From Chrysemys picta bellii (taxonomy: Eukaryota; Chordata; Testudines; Emydidae), in NCBI RefSeq assembly GCF_011386835.1, contig NC_088809.1, positions 21,335,067-21,399,066 of the forward strand: DNA of 64,000 nucleotides. Direction: 5' to 3'. The notes under the pieces are model-generated. The model saw only the letters and a program-made list of their open reading frames with translations, had not been told where the DNA came from and made no database searches. Made by a program: the position numbers and the translations under genes. Positions 1 to 11,689 of this stretch are shown one piece after another. Every line of letters starts with the position of its first letter. Within the stretch, counting starts at the first letter, position 1.

Positions 1-1140
1 ATAAGCGGCCTCACAGACTCCAGCTGATCCCAGCCCGTCCCCCTCCCCTCGGTCTGCTGCTGGAGAGGGGACCGCAGTGCTGTTACACACACTGCCCTCA
101 GCAGCCCCTGTGCATCCCTAGCGCCGAGAGCAGGCCGCAGCCCTCGAGGGCAGCTGTGCGAGGGGGGGCGGCTCAGGAGCTCCCCACAGCTTCATGCCTC
201 CCAGAGCACCCCCCGCGGCACGGAGCCACTGCATGCCAGCACCCGCCAGGCCTGCGCCCCAGTGCCCAGCTCCATTGGCGGCAGGGGACTATCCTCTACC
301 TCTTCCCCTCCCGCTTTGGGGTGACGGGGCTGCTCCCTGCTTCTACGGCTCAGCCCCGCCCCGAGCTCTCTGCACCCTCCCCTTCTTCTGCACCTGCAAG
401 GGGGCAGGCACAACAGGCCTGGGTATCTGGGGCCAGATCCAGCAGCCAGTAAGCGAGACATCAGTGGAGCTGCAGGATCAGGTCCATTCTGCAGGATCAG
501 GCCCATTCTTAATGAGGTTCCATCTCTCTAGATACAGACACGCACAAGTCCTCACCTTCTTCCACCAAGCAATAGCCTATATCCCTCCCCCCGCCGCTCC
601 AGCACTCAAACCGTTTCCACCAGGGCTGCTGCTTCTCCTCCCCGCAGCGTCCCACCAGCACCACTCCTCCTTTGCAGCGGCTGCCCAGCAGGCTGTGCAG
701 TCCCCTGGGCATCCCGATGGCATCCCCGCTGCAGAATCAAAGGAACCCCACGTCTCACACTTCCGCTCTCTGATGTCTCCCTGGGATCCAGCCAGTCCCA
801 GATGTGGCTGTGGCTAGCGCCGCACGTGTTCTACCAGGGAGTTAAGTTACAGCAGGAGCCGGAAACAAAATCTCTGCATTCGAGAGCCAGGCCAAGCCGC
901 CAGCTCCCGCCCCCAACCTCCGTCCGATCAAGCCCCACTCCAACAGCGGGAGAACTCCCTCCCCAGCAGTCCCTGCCTTGATAACGTTTGCAGAGCTGTC
1001 CCAGGGGGAGCAAAAGCGCCGCACTCCGCAGAGACAGGCGCCACGATCAGACAGCGTCGTCCAGCCCCGCGACAGCACGGCAAGCAGGTTCGCCCAGTGC
1101 TCTCTAAACCAGAGCGTGAGCTCAGGCCCGGGGATAGACG
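1..1140. other. GC-rich single-copy DNA, no gene seen
   Basis: Both strands carry short open frames, but none has a recognisable domain, a plausible splice pair or biased codon use. No known repeat was recognised. Confidence 0.5.
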
Positions 1141-1142
1141 AG

Positions 1143-1300
1143 GGGAAGTCAGGAGGCTGGGGTTCTATTTCCTAGCTCTGCCGCTGATCTGGGGCGAGTC
1201 ACTTAGCTCGGTGCCTCGGTTTCCCCATCTGTAGAACCTGCCTTGTAGCACAGGCAGCAGACCCGGCCTATGGGTAACACTGATCAGCTGGTCAGAGCCA
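1143..1300 (+). mobile_element. MIR SINE fragment, sense
   Basis: The central MIR phrases are present in order: a 'tagctctgccgctgatctgg' block, a 'gagtcactta' block and 'gcctcggtttccccatctgt'. These match the middle and 3' half of the amniote MIR consensus read on the plus strand. The copy is old and diverged, with no visible target duplication. Confidence 0.6.
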
Positions 1301-1845
1301 GACAGAACCACCAGGCCTGCCTGTGTCCAACTTCATTCATCACCGGCCCAGGATTCCACCTGGCCCACTTCTAAAACGGGGGTCACACCGACCCTCCTGT
1401 GAGGCTCAATCAAAGGGACCTAAAAGTCCCCAACTGAATCCTCTGTTGGTGGAACCTCTCGTCACTCCATTGACGTCAGCGGAGATACCAACTCCACCAG
1501 CTGAGGAACTGGCCCCTTATGTTGCCTGTGAACAAACTTCTTCGCCCCTGTTACTACTGCCCCCTTTTCCGTATTAAAATCCCCGGTCTCATCTCCGGCA
1601 ACGCGTTTCCTGCTGCGTTTCTCTCCCCTCGGGCCATGAAATCCACTTTCACGGCTGTGTCAGTCGCTCTCAGGTTGCGGGTCCGGGCTGCAGAGGCTGG
1701 TTGGTTTATGCAGAAAACACCTGGCCCTTGGGGTTGTTTTTATACATCGCTGCTGCTCTCGGGATTGACGCAAGCGTGGTTCCTGCCCCACCCCTTCAGT
1801 TGGGCACCACCTGGAAGTTATTGTTTGTACTGGTTCTATTTCATA

Positions 1846-2025
1846 AAATCATAGAATATCAGGGTTGGAAGGGACCTCAAGAGGTCATCTAGTCCAACCC
1901 CCTGCTCAAAGCAGGACCAATTCCCAACTAAATCATCCCAGCCAGGGCTTTGTCAAGCCGGGACTTAAAAACCTCCAAGGAAGGAGACTCCACCACCTCC
2001 CTAGGTAATGCATTTCGGTAGGGCT
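1846..2025 (-). mobile_element. CR1 LINE 3' end, antisense
   Basis: The block opens with 'atcatagaatatcagggt' and runs through 'ggaagggacctcaagaggtc' to 'aggagactccaccacctccc'. This is the reverse complement of the sauropsid CR1 3' untranslated region, whose sense strand ends in copies of ATTCTATGA. The element is 5'-truncated, as most CR1 copies are, and contains no coding part. Confidence 0.9.
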
Positions 2026-2039
2026 TAGGGGCCACAAAC

Positions 2040-2240
2040 GAGACCAGGGCCCCCTGGTGCTAGGCGCTGTCCAAACACATGATGAGAGATTGGCCCCACC
2101 CCAGAGAGCCTACAGTCTACACAGACAAAAAGTGGGTGGGGAAACAGAGGCACGGAGAAATGAAGTGACCAAAGCTAAAGAGAAGGTCAGGAATAGAACC
2201 CAGGTGTCCTGACGCCCAGGCCTGTGCCCTCAACCAAACC
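2040..2240 (-). mobile_element. MIR-type SINE with associated 3' block, antisense
   Basis: A 'ggtgctaggcgctgtccaaa' block and 'agagcctacagtctacacag' are followed by the antisense MIR core 'gggaaacagaggcacggaga', then 'aatagaacccaggtgtcctg'. The same arrangement recurs at 27,005-27,185 and 30,163-30,480, so it is a standard composite of this genome. The exact subfamily is not assigned. Confidence 0.6.
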
Positions 2241-2399
2241 TATACGGCTATCCTGAGGTCAGCACATCCTTCAAACGGGGACCTGTGCTCGGAACCAAAT
2301 ACAGGGCACGTTCCTTTTGGCTTCTTTCTGATGAATAAAGGGTAGTTGTTGTTAAAGCCCTGTGGGGTTTGATTTGCTTTTACATTAGAAATGCAGATC

Positions 2400-2836
2400 T
2401 TGTCCACCCTTTTTTTTTCGTGGCTGGCTCTATGGGTGACGACAGAACTACTGGGTTGACGAGGTCGGTTTATTATTATTTAACGTTTCTCTCGTGGTAG
2501 TGCTGAAAGACCATTATCAGCTGGGCCCTACTTTTGCTGGGGCTGTACAGACGTACCTCAAGTGTCACTCCCGTGCTATTCTGTTCTGTGCAGGTCATTA
2601 TACCACGTTCACCACCACAGTATCACAGCACCTTCCAGTGGTGCATTACGAGACATGACTAACACCCATCACATATTTGTTCCCTTGTCCTCTCCCAAGG
2701 GTGAGAAGTGTGCCCGATCAAGAGGGCTTTTTAATAATACACACACACACGTTGCTGTGTGTGTATATCAGAGAAGGCGCTGTAAAGAAATGCCTTGCAT
2801 TGGAGCGGATGGTGGGGCGGTTTGGGATGGTCCTTA
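2400..2836. other. Single-copy DNA, no gene seen
   Basis: The stretch is AT-leaning and has a short CA/GT-rich patch near 2,738-2,765. No exon-like or family-level signal was recognised. Confidence 0.4.
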
Positions 2837-3052
2837 GTGGCACCTTAGAGACTAACAGGTATATACACAGCACATGAAAAGATGGGAGTTGTCTTACCAA
2901 GTGGGAGGTCAGTCTAATGAAGTCATCTGATGAAGTGGGTTCTAGCCCACGAAAGCTTCTGCTCAAAAACATTTGTTAATCTCTAAGGTGCCACAAGGAC
3001 TCCTCGTTGTTTTTGCTGATACAGACTAACATGGCTACCACACTGAAACCTG
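2837..3052. mobile_element. Dispersed turtle repeat with inverted ends
   Basis: The left end (2,839-2,857) and the right end (2,974-2,992) are inverted copies of one 19-base sequence, beginning GGCACCTTAGAGA, with one mismatch. The right side continues into the 'gatacagactaacatggcta' phrase. Related copies occur at 25,870-25,985 and 27,788-28,088. The class (SINE, LINE tail or Penelope-like) is not resolved from sequence alone. Confidence 0.6.
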
Positions 3053-3739
3053 TCTCTTGTTGTAGCGTCCTACTGTGCCAGAGAAGCAAAACTATCACCC
3101 ACAGTCTGTGCCCCAGAGAACTTACAGTCCAAACAGGGTGACAGAGAAGTATACTAAGACGTGCACAGTACGCTCAGTGTGATCACAGATTTGCACAGCT
3201 TTCTCACAAGTACCAAGGATATGAAACCTGAGTGATCAAGGGAGGAAGGAAGGGGGTTTTGGTCAGGCTGCTTGAAACAGGTGCATGGGGAGGAGGTCGG
3301 TTGTTCTGGTTGGCACCCATTTCACTCAAATGCCGAACACACTGTAGGGAGAAAAGCTCTCTTTGCTAAATATTCAGTGGTCATGCTCCTTTGGTTTGCG
3401 GGATTAGAAAACTCCCTCTGGAGCCCACCAGCAGAAACAGGGAAGCTAAGACCGGGTATGTCTAAAGTGAAAAACAAGAAAGAAACAATTAAAAAAACAA
3501 TTATCCACCATAAAGAAGAAAAAAATAAGAGCTCAAACCCAATTGTTTAGCATGTCACCTTTAATGAGCGGAGGTGAACTTTGTTGAGATCCTAGGAACA
3601 GAGTGATGCACTGTATGATCATAGATGTGTCACTGTGTGTTTGTGTGTGAGTGCACCTTTGCTTACTCACCTATATCCACGCACATTTCAGAGGAGAGGG
3701 GAGGGGAAGGCAAAGCCGCCTCGGAAAGGTGAGCGGCGT

Positions 3740-4260
3740 CTGATATGGATTTTATTTGTGTGAACAGTTTGGGTGGCCGACGCTCTCTTCCTTTCAGGCA
3801 GCATTTGCTAAATTAATGAGATGTCTCTGAGATGAATCACCATGCAGCCTGGTGGCAGTACCTGCATTGCCGGCCGGCTTTGAACATTACTAGCGCACCT
3901 TTCACAGGAGTTTTACCTTCTAATACATCAGGGCTCAATAGAGAGAGAAGAACATTACTGTTCTGAGAACTCGGCCGTGGACGGATCAGCTTTGCATGCT
4001 TGTCAGGGAGGGGAACGTGCGCACACACTCATGAGAACATTGTTCCTGCCGAGGAAATCAAGGAGCCTAACGCATCTTTAAATTCATAGGGAACAAACCC
4101 ACTGCTCTGATGTGCACTTTATCTTTAAAAGGGCCTACTTGTTGCTAGGATGCAAAAATGAACTCAGTGGCAAGCAACAATTCAGCCGAGAGTTTAAACC
4201 TGCATTAGGATTCAAGGCTCTCGGGACAAAATCATCGCCTGGCGTATTTCGAACACACCG
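3740..4260. other. AT-leaning non-repetitive island, candidate conserved noncoding element
   Basis: The stretch lacks known repeat phrases and is rich in homeodomain-like and paired AT motifs, for example 'gctaaattaatgagatgtct' near 3,808. Its texture differs from the GC-rich flanks. No open frame looks like an exon. The call is by composition only; conservation has not been tested. Confidence 0.3.
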
Positions 4261-5370
4261 CTTCTCATTCCTGTGATCTTCTCCTTCCCTTAAATGCTTC
4301 CCCGCCCGGCCTTCTCACAGCTGGCTTGGCAGAGCAGAGAGAGGCAGGGTTTTCCTGCATCCAGGATAACAGCCCAGGCAAATTAAAACGAGCATGGGGG
4401 TGGGGAGTAAGAGACGAAAGGCACTTCCTTACTGGTACCCCAGGCGGGACAGCAGAGCAATCGCTCCAGCCCAGCCCTGTCCCCCCACCTGGCTGAGAAT
4501 CACTCTGCAATGCACGGCACCGGGATGGGCAGCAGTCAGGAATTTCTGCCGCTCTCACACAAAGGGGAACGGCAGAGATGGCGGCCTGAGGAGGCCTCTC
4601 CCTGGCACTGCCAAGCTGCCGGCTGAGCCACGGGGGTTAACAGAAGCGGCGGGGGCGGGCTCTGAGCCTTATGGACAGGAAGCTCTTTGGCTAGCCGAGC
4701 GGCCCCTGAGGGAGGCCGGGGAGAGTCCGGGTTGCCCCTGCTGTACCAGGACCAGCCGTCGCAGCGCAGGGAAAACGCCCCCACTCTGTAGTGGGCTAAG
4801 TCTGCCCAGCAAAGATACGCCCTCCTCTGCTCCCCCAGGGCTGGGCTGGTACTCGCACCCTTGCCCCAGGAAACATGGGGGGCTCCTGTCCCGCTCACAA
4901 GGCCACGTTTCCGAAAAGGTTCCTGCGACTTCCCTGCCCAGGACCCGTATGCACCGGCTCTGAACCAACGCCCCGAGGGCTGAACCAGGCAAAGTCTCCA
5001 CTGCCCCGGGCATAGCACACGCCGAAAGCCAGGGATGGCGCCGCCCCCCTGGTACCCGCCTTCGGCTGGGCTCCGAGCAGCATGTGAGCGGGGCAGTGCT
5101 CACTGCTGCGCCCGGAAACACCAGCGGCGCCGTACATGAATGCAGGAAAACCAACGTGGCGGCAATGCCGCCCCCGGGGGCAATTCCTGGCTCCCCACAA
5201 GCCAACAGGAGTTCTGCCTTTGGCTTAACAGAGCGGGGCGTCATTCACCCCGGATTTCCTAGGGCTCAGCAGCACCCACAGGTGGGGCTGGACGTTCTCC
5301 CCTCCAGAGCGGTGCCTAAGGAACGGGGAGCACTGGCAGAGCCGTGGCCCTGGCAGACACAGTGAAAGCC

Positions 5371-5388
5371 GGGGGGGGGGGGGGGGGG
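5371..5388 (+). repeat. Poly-G run of 18
   Basis: Eighteen consecutive G residues. It is a likely site of length polymorphism and assembly error. Confidence 0.95.
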
Positions 5389-6289
5389 AAGGCCTCTGTT
5401 TCTCACATGCTCCCTGCCTCACTGGCCACGCCATCTCCCTCCCTCGCCGTTGACATCCCCTAAGGCTCTGGCCTTCGTCCTCTCCTCTGCATTTTCTCCC
5501 TCTCTGCCACCTCGCCGGCTTCCGAGGGGCGAGATCCCAGGGAGCGTAAACCACCAGACCTAAATGGGGCTGCGCCCGTTTCCACCTGCTGGGATCTGGT
5601 CCCTGCTTCCAAATACGCCCCCCGGGGAACAGCAGGCCCCCCCATGCGAGCCAATGGAGCAGGCCCTGAAGCTGGAGGCTGCACCAGACCCGTGTCCTCC
5701 ATGGAGCTGGCACAGGGATGCGTGGCCCACGGGGCGGGATTGCCAGGGGACTGTCCCAAGCGTGGCTCCTGCGATGGAGACCGTGCGTTCCTGGCTGCAG
5801 GAGACGGAGAGTGGTGTGGGGAGACCCCAGGAGCCAGGCCATGGGTGGGCACCAATTCCACAGACTTTAACGGAGCCGGAGCTCGGCAGCTAGTGAGCGA
5901 GCGACGGGCCCAGCGCAGGCTGGTTATTTTCTCTCCCTCCCTGGGCGGCCGCTGCAGGAGAGGGGCGATCTGCGGGGTCTGTCCACTGTTTATTCCTTTG
6001 TGCTGTGTCACCCCAGGGGCAGAACCGGCGAATGGAACAGCAACTCCCCGATGCTTCCCTTTCGTAATCAGCCCCGCGCACAAAGGCGGGGGGAAGGGAA
6101 GCAAGGACAGAGACACGTTGCTGCCGGGGGTTCTGGCGGGATTTCCTCCCCGCCCCACCCCCTGGATCTGCGTGACCCCTGGGCCAGCCACCCCGATCCC
6201 AAGGGCTGAGAACAGCTGTTTGCAGACATGGGGAGGGCCGTCACAGTCGCTGCCTGAGAGCAAGTGGTAAGAGAAAATGCGCTCTTCCC

Positions 6290-6430
6290 TCTGTCTATCC
6301 ATCCTATTCTCCTCTATCTATCCATCCACCCACCCACCCATCGATCCATCCGTCCAACTCTTATCTATCCATCTATTGCACGCTCCCAATCCACCCATTG
6401 TACGATCTACCCCGCTACCTACCCGCCTGC
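6290..6430 (+). repeat. Degenerate (CCAT)n microsatellite
   Basis: Imperfect tetranucleotide iterations of the type 'tatccatccacccaccc' run across about 140 bases. Overlapping frames read as Ser/Ile/His/Pro-rich peptides and are not genes. Confidence 0.75.
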
Positions 6431-7409
6431 CCAGCCAATCGCAGCGGGATACAGGCTCTGCCTCCCTGGCCTTGCTGGTGCTCTGTCGTGAGCAGAGCTG
6501 CCCCTTCGTCTGCCCCCCACTCTGCTGGAACAAGAAGGGGAGCCAAGCGAGAGGAGGGGCTCTATGCCATTTCCCGGCTGCGCTCTCCCACGGGCTGACG
6601 GGAACAGAACGGTCGGGTTTGAGGGAAGCTTGTGCTGAGGCACCAGCAGGAGGTGATGGTGAAGGACAGCCTTCCTCCCCGGCCGACCCAAGATCAGGGA
6701 GACTCCTTTTCCCTCCCACATTGGGGCCAGCTGGCCTGCCTACACTGCGAGCTCTGCAGGGCAGGGCCTGTCTCTCGCCTGGTAACACAACACGTGTTAA
6801 AGTGAAAGGGCTTGCCTGGCGCTGGAGAGAACCAGGGGTAACTCCCCTGCAGCGCACGGAGTCACGTCAGCGCGAGCGGTCCAATCCCGCCGTGCCACCT
6901 GCCGCCCACGAGCGAGCGCTGACCCATGCGGTGCCAACAGGCCTTCTGCCCGGCTGTTCGGTAACAGCGTCGGAGGAGCTCATCGCCCTGCTGGACCCAG
7001 ACAATGCCATTCCCAGACCGGCCCGCGTCACGTTTGCACCCCCAGCTGTCTGGTGGGTACGGCCGGCTCCCTGCGGGCCAAGCGCCCCCCTGTCCTGTCG
7101 GGAGTGATTCATGGGTGCACTCAGCTGCTGCAAGTGCAAAGGGACATGGGAAGCGACAAGACGCCGCGCTGCAGCGGGCACTGGCAGGGCGCAGGTAGCG
7201 AGCGCCTATCCCCTGCCAGAGAGCAGAGACCAGCACAGGGACACGGAAAGAGGATGCCTGTCCCGTTAATGACAAAACCCAGCCTGCCTCTGTCCGCCCG
7301 TGAGCGTCTCAGTGGCTGGGTAAAGGACGGGAGCGCTGTCTGCTCACACCAGCGAGTTGGCGTGCGCCGGCTGTGAGACCACACCAAAGTCATCCTGGGC
7401 TTTGGAGTT

Positions 7410-7436
7410 CTAATTAGCGCCCGGCCGGCTAATTAG
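7410..7436. promoter_or_regulatory. Palindromic pair of TAATTA homeodomain-type sites
   Basis: CTAATTAGC at 7,410-7,418 is matched by its exact inverse, GCTAATTAG, at 7,428-7,436. The two are separated by nine bases that include CCGGCCGG. TAATTA is the core of Antp/paired-class homeodomain sites. Paired inverted sites suit dimer binding, but activity is inferred only. Confidence 0.35.
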
Positions 7437-8648
7437 CTCCAGCGCCATGTTTGGGACGTACACGGCCTCATCGGCCGAGAGCCAGCGCCCCCTGAAATCC
7501 TGCTGTGGGCAGCACAGTAATAGAAAAGGGGGCCCGGGAGTCGGCTCTACCGCTGGCAGGGGATTTCATGCAGGCCACAAGCCGGCTAAAGCTCCAGGAG
7601 AACCCCCGTTCACAGGAAGAGGTTTGCTGCTCTGCCGGCTTTACGGTGTCTGTCTAGACTGGCTTCGTTTCCAAACTGACGGGCCGAATCCTCAGCTGGC
7701 GCAAATCAGCCGAGCCCAGTGCCGTTTCTCGTGGCTGAAGACGGACGTACCTTGCGCCGGAGAAAAGCGCAGGTTTGTGTCTATCTGCAGCTCCCCACGC
7801 ACGGCTCCCACACAGCCAAGGCTGGCTCAAGCGTGCGCCTATTGGATCCCTAGACCAACAGGAGTGCACTTAGAGGGGAATCGGCACCTCCCGGGGGGCC
7901 CTGAATCCACACTCCTAGCTCCATGCCTGGAACGCGCCGGCCAACGCTGCACGGCCTACGGAGAGCGCATGCACCCAGGCCTCGGCGGGGTTCAAACGGG
8001 CTGGGACGGAGGAACTCCACGCTGCAGGGAGCGAGGAGGGCCCGAGCTTTTCTCTGCGGTGCTCTGAGTGAGAAACCCACCTTGGCTTGTTCGGGAACTC
8101 GAGCCTAGTTCTTGCATTGTCACTACTGGCCCTTGCTGGGCCTAGAACCCGGACCAGGCTGCTGCAGGCCAGGATGGAACGTGAGCATATCACAGTCTGA
8201 CTCGCCCCCCCACCTGCTCAGTAGCCACCCCGGCGAGTGCGACCCGCTCGTCCGTTGGACGTGTACAAGCACCTTCATAGTGAATGTGGGAAAGAAGCAG
8301 GACGCCCCGGCACCCCAAAAGTCACATGCTTTGCCGCCGCAATCCCCATGTCCTGCCCGAACGACGCGATGCGGCTCCCACCGGCGTCCCCCACACCCCG
8401 CACTGCTCCCTCCTGCTTAACGGCACGTTTCACTGCGGGGCTGGCTGCGCCGCCCGGACAAAAATAAACCGCGCGCTGTGCCGTCCTAAAGAGCCGGGTC
8501 TGCCCAAGAGGGTGTGGGCTGGAAAGCAGAGCGCTGTGCTGCTGCAGGGGAACCTGCCTCACTCCTCCATCCTGGAGAGCGCTTCCCCACCCCGGCACTG
8601 CCAGCCTCATTGCTAATGGGGTCCTGCAGGCTGGCGGGGGGCCGTGTT

Positions 8649-9645
8649 CCATAAGAACGGCCGTACCGGGTCAGACCAAAGGGCCACCTAGCCCAGGGTC
8701 CTGTCTACCGACAGTGGCCAATGCCAGGTGCTTCAAAGGGAATGAACAGAACAGGGCCATTTAATTAGTGATCCATCCCCCGTCGTCCAAGCCCAACTTC
8801 TGGCAGTCAGAGAGGTCCATGGACACCCAGAGCATGAGGTTGCATCTCTGACCATTTGGCTAATAGTCATTGATAGACCTGTCCTCCAGGAACTTATCTA
8901 GTTCTTTTTTGAACCCCCTTATAGTCTTGGCCTTCACAACGTCCCCTGCAAGGAGTTCCACAGGTTGACAGTGTGTTGTGTGAAGAAATACTTCCTCTTG
9001 TTTGTTTTAAACCTGCTGCCTGTTCATTTCATTGGGTGACCCCTAGAGTTCCTGTTATGTGAAGGGGTAAATAACACTTCCTTACTCACTTCCTCTGCAC
9101 TATTTGTGATTTTATAAACCTCTGCCAGATCCCCTCAGTCGTCTCTTTTCCAAGCTGAACAGTCCCGGTCTTTTTAATCTCTCCTCATTCGGAAGCTGTT
9201 CCAGACCCCTAATCATTTTTGTTGCCCTTCTCAGTACCTTTTCCAGTTTATAATTATATCTTTTTTGAGATGGGGCAACCAGAACTACCCACAGTATTGA
9301 AGGTGTGGGCGTACCATGGATTTATATAGCGGCACGATGATCTTTTCTGTCCTATTTTCTATCCCTTTCTTAAGGATTCCCAGCATTCTGTTTGCTTTTT
9401 TGACTGCCGCTGCACGTTGAGTGGATGTTTTCAGAGAACTCTCCACAATGACTCCAAGATCTCTCTCTTGAGTGGTAACACCTACCTTAGACCCCAGCAC
9501 TTTATATGTATAGTTGGGATTGTGTTTTTCAATGTGCATTACTTTGCACTTATCAACACTGAATTTCATTTGCCATTTTGTCACCCAGTTAGATGAGATC
9601 CCTTTGTAACTCTTCACAGTCAGCTTTGGACTTAACTATCTTGAG
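8649..9645 (-). mobile_element. CR1 LINE, 3' part, antisense (left segment)
   Basis: The segment starts with 'cataagaacggccgtaccgg', the inverted 3' end of a CR1 subfamily ending in TTCTTATG-type repeats. It continues through 'gtgaagaaatacttcctctt' and 'ccgctgcacgttgagtggat'. It carries the C-terminal coding remnant at 9,285-9,617. It is interrupted at 9,646 by a DNA transposon and resumes at 10,386, so the two segments are one 5'-truncated insertion of about 1.2 kb. Confidence 0.9.
9285..9617 (-). pseudogene. CR1 ORF2 remnant, region after the reverse transcriptase core
   Basis: The minus-strand frame encodes about 110 residues with the diagnostic CR1 phrases WQMKFSVDKCKVMHIEKHN, ERDLGVIVE and KKANRMLGILKK, ending in [10 protein letters not shown]. 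These lie downstream of the YxDD active site in CR1/L2-type reverse transcriptases. The endonuclease and the catalytic core are absent, so this is a dead fragment of a retrotransposon and not a host gene. The frame is open over this short span, which suggests moderate age. A hAT element inserted just upstream, at 9,646, separates it from the rest of the CR1. Confidence 0.85.
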
Positions 9646-9653
9646 TCATTTTT

Positions 9654-10385
9654 TGGGGTGTCAAATGACTAAAAAAAATAATCACAATTAAATTTAAAAA
9701 ATAGTCGTGATTAATTGCATGGCTAAACGATAACAGAATACCAATTTAAATTCATCATGAAAGCATGCCCTCGGGAATGGTGGTCGAAGCATGAAGGGGC
9801 ATGCAAACGTTTAGCATATCTAGCATGTAAATACCTTGCAATGCCAGCTACAACAATGCCTGTTCTCACTTTCAGGTGACTTTATACATAAGAAGTGAGC
9901 AGCATTATCTCCCGTAAAGGTAAGCAAACTTGTTTGTCTGAGCGATTGGCTGAACAAGAAGTAGGACTGAGTGGACTTGCAGGCTCTAAAGTGTTACATT
10001 GTTTTGTTTTTTAACACAGTTCTGTAAAAAAAATTCTACATTTCTTAAGTTGCACTTTCATGATAAAGATTGCACTACAGTACTTGTATGAGGTGAATTG
10101 AAAAAATACTATTTCTTTTCTTTATCTTTTTCACAGTGCAAATATTTGTAATAAGAAATAAATATAAAGTGAGCAGTGTACACTTTGTATTCTGTGTTGT
10201 AATCGAAATCAATATTTGAAAATGTAGAAAACCATCCAAAAATATTTATAATACATTTAAATTGGTTTCTATTATTGTTTAACAGTGCAAATAAAATTGT
10301 GATTAAATTGTGACTATTTTTTTAATTTAGTTAATTTGTTCTGTGTTAATCGCTTGAGTTAACTGCGATTAATTGACAGTCCTTG
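9654..10385. mobile_element. Non-autonomous hAT-type DNA transposon inside CR1
   Basis: An AT-rich block of 732 bp interrupts an otherwise continuous CR1. Its ends are imperfect inverted repeats: the right end, inverted, reads CAAGGACTGTCAATTAATCG and the left end reads GGGGTGTCAAATGAC. The flanks show an imperfect 8-bp duplication, TCATTTTT (9,646-9,653) and TAATTTTG (10,386-10,393). Eight-base duplications and CAGGG-like ends are typical of hAT elements. No transposase frame is present. Confidence 0.65.
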
Positions 10386-10620
10386 TAATTTTGTATCGTC
10401 TGCAAATTTTGCCACCTCACTGTTTACCCCTTTTTCCAGATCATTTATGAATGTGTTGAATAGGACTGGGCCCAGTACAGACCCCTGGGGGACACCAGTA
10501 TTTACCTCTTTCCATTCTGAAAACTGACCATTTATTCCTACCCTTTGTTTCCTACCTTTTAACCAGTTACCAATCCATGAGAGGACCTTCCCTCTTATCC
10601 CATGTTATGTTAATAGAGAT
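10386..10620 (-). mobile_element. CR1 LINE, antisense (right segment after insertion)
   Basis: The CR1 resumes at 'ttgtatcgtctgcaaatttt' and continues through 'tgggcccagtacagacccct' to 'ccaatccatgagaggacctt'. Read on the minus strand this is reverse transcriptase coding sequence upstream of the 9,285-9,617 remnant, with frame damage. Confidence 0.85.
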
Positions 10621-10829
10621 TCAGTTCTTTCCTCCCATTCGCCAGCATCTGGATCTCCCTCTCTCCCCATTCGCTACTGTGTGGATCCCCTCCTGACCCA
10701 TTCACCACACGTGGATCCCTTTCCCCTCCCCTCCACAGGGTAAGTGCTGGCATAGAGCCAGCCCAATGATGTCCAAGTGAAACCAACTGTCACATTCCCA
10801 CTCCCAAATATGCAAGTAAAGGGAGGAGG

Positions 10830-11000
10830 TGCAAAGGGAGTATGGGCCAGTACACCGGGATGGGCTGAGACTGAACGTCTATTCCCTGCTCTGCTACTGA
10901 CCTGCTGGATGACTATGAGAACCCCTCTGTGCCTCAGTTTCCCCATCTGTAACATGAGAATAAGAACACCCACTTGATTCGGGAAAGCACTGAAAGTCCA
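10830..11000 (+). mobile_element. MIR SINE, sense
   Basis: 'ctgctctgctactgacctgc' is followed by 'tgtgcctcagtttccccatc' and a 'taacatgagaataagaacac' tail, in the order of the MIR consensus. Confidence 0.7.
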
Positions 11001-11189
11001 TGCCCAGGAATTAACGCATCCTAGGACTTCGCACCTGCGTTACCGCTTTCATTCAAGGCCTCCGAGCGCTTTGCACGCATACATTGACACTTCTCAACTC
11101 TCGTTGGCTGTCGGGCTTATCCCACGTGTGCCACAGGTGGGGTAACAGACACAGGGGGGGGGGGAAGCCCAAAGTCCTCCCAGCCCTTA

Positions 11190-11360
11190 GCAGAAAAGCT
11201 TCGTTACCGTTATTAATTAGTAGCCCGGGGAGCAGCGGCGCTCTGGGTTTGTTTTTTCAATTTGAACATTAAGAAGGTAATACCGCCGCGCTTGGGAGGG
11301 GATCATTAATCTCCTATTAAAACCCTCCGTTTGTTTGAAATGTCGGGATTGGAAAGCACG
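11190..11360. other. AT-rich island, candidate conserved noncoding element
   Basis: Homeodomain-type motifs cluster here (ATTAATTAG near 11,212, CATTAAT near 11,303, CTATTAAAA near 11,315) in sequence without repeat phrases. Regulatory function is inferred from composition only. Confidence 0.3.
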
Positions 11361-11689
11361 TCCCTTTCACAGCCCGTTTCCCCGGCTAATGAAACCATTC
11401 CGCCGGCAGGGCTCTCTGCACCGAGTCGCTCTGACGACGGGCGCCGGCAAACGGGAACAGCCCTGGGCGGCACGGGGGCTGCGCAGCCGCCAGCCCCCCC
11501 GCTAGGGCAATGGGGGGGCCCATCCCTCGCCCTGTGATCTGACACAAAGCAGGAGCAGCTTCACAAGGGCCGATGGAGCAGTGGTGGCGTTCAGAGGAGA
11601 ATCAGGCTCAGGGGGGGGGGGCAGGGGGGCTGTAAGGTCTCTGGGGCGGGGACTCTTTGTTCTGGGTTCTCGCAGAATGGGGTGCTGGG

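Larger units (their letters stand above)
4270..8640. other. GC-rich single-copy DNA, no gene seen
   Basis: Open frames up to about 280 codons occur on both strands, but they overlap one another, have no recognisable domains and follow local GC content. One low-complexity CCAT tract, a poly-G run and a TAATTA palindrome inside this block are listed separately. Confidence 0.4.

Noticed and set aside
4394..6302. Open frames of 160-280 codons between 4.4 and 6.3 kb
   Set aside because: They overlap on both strands, lack domains and splice signals, and match what GC content alone would produce.
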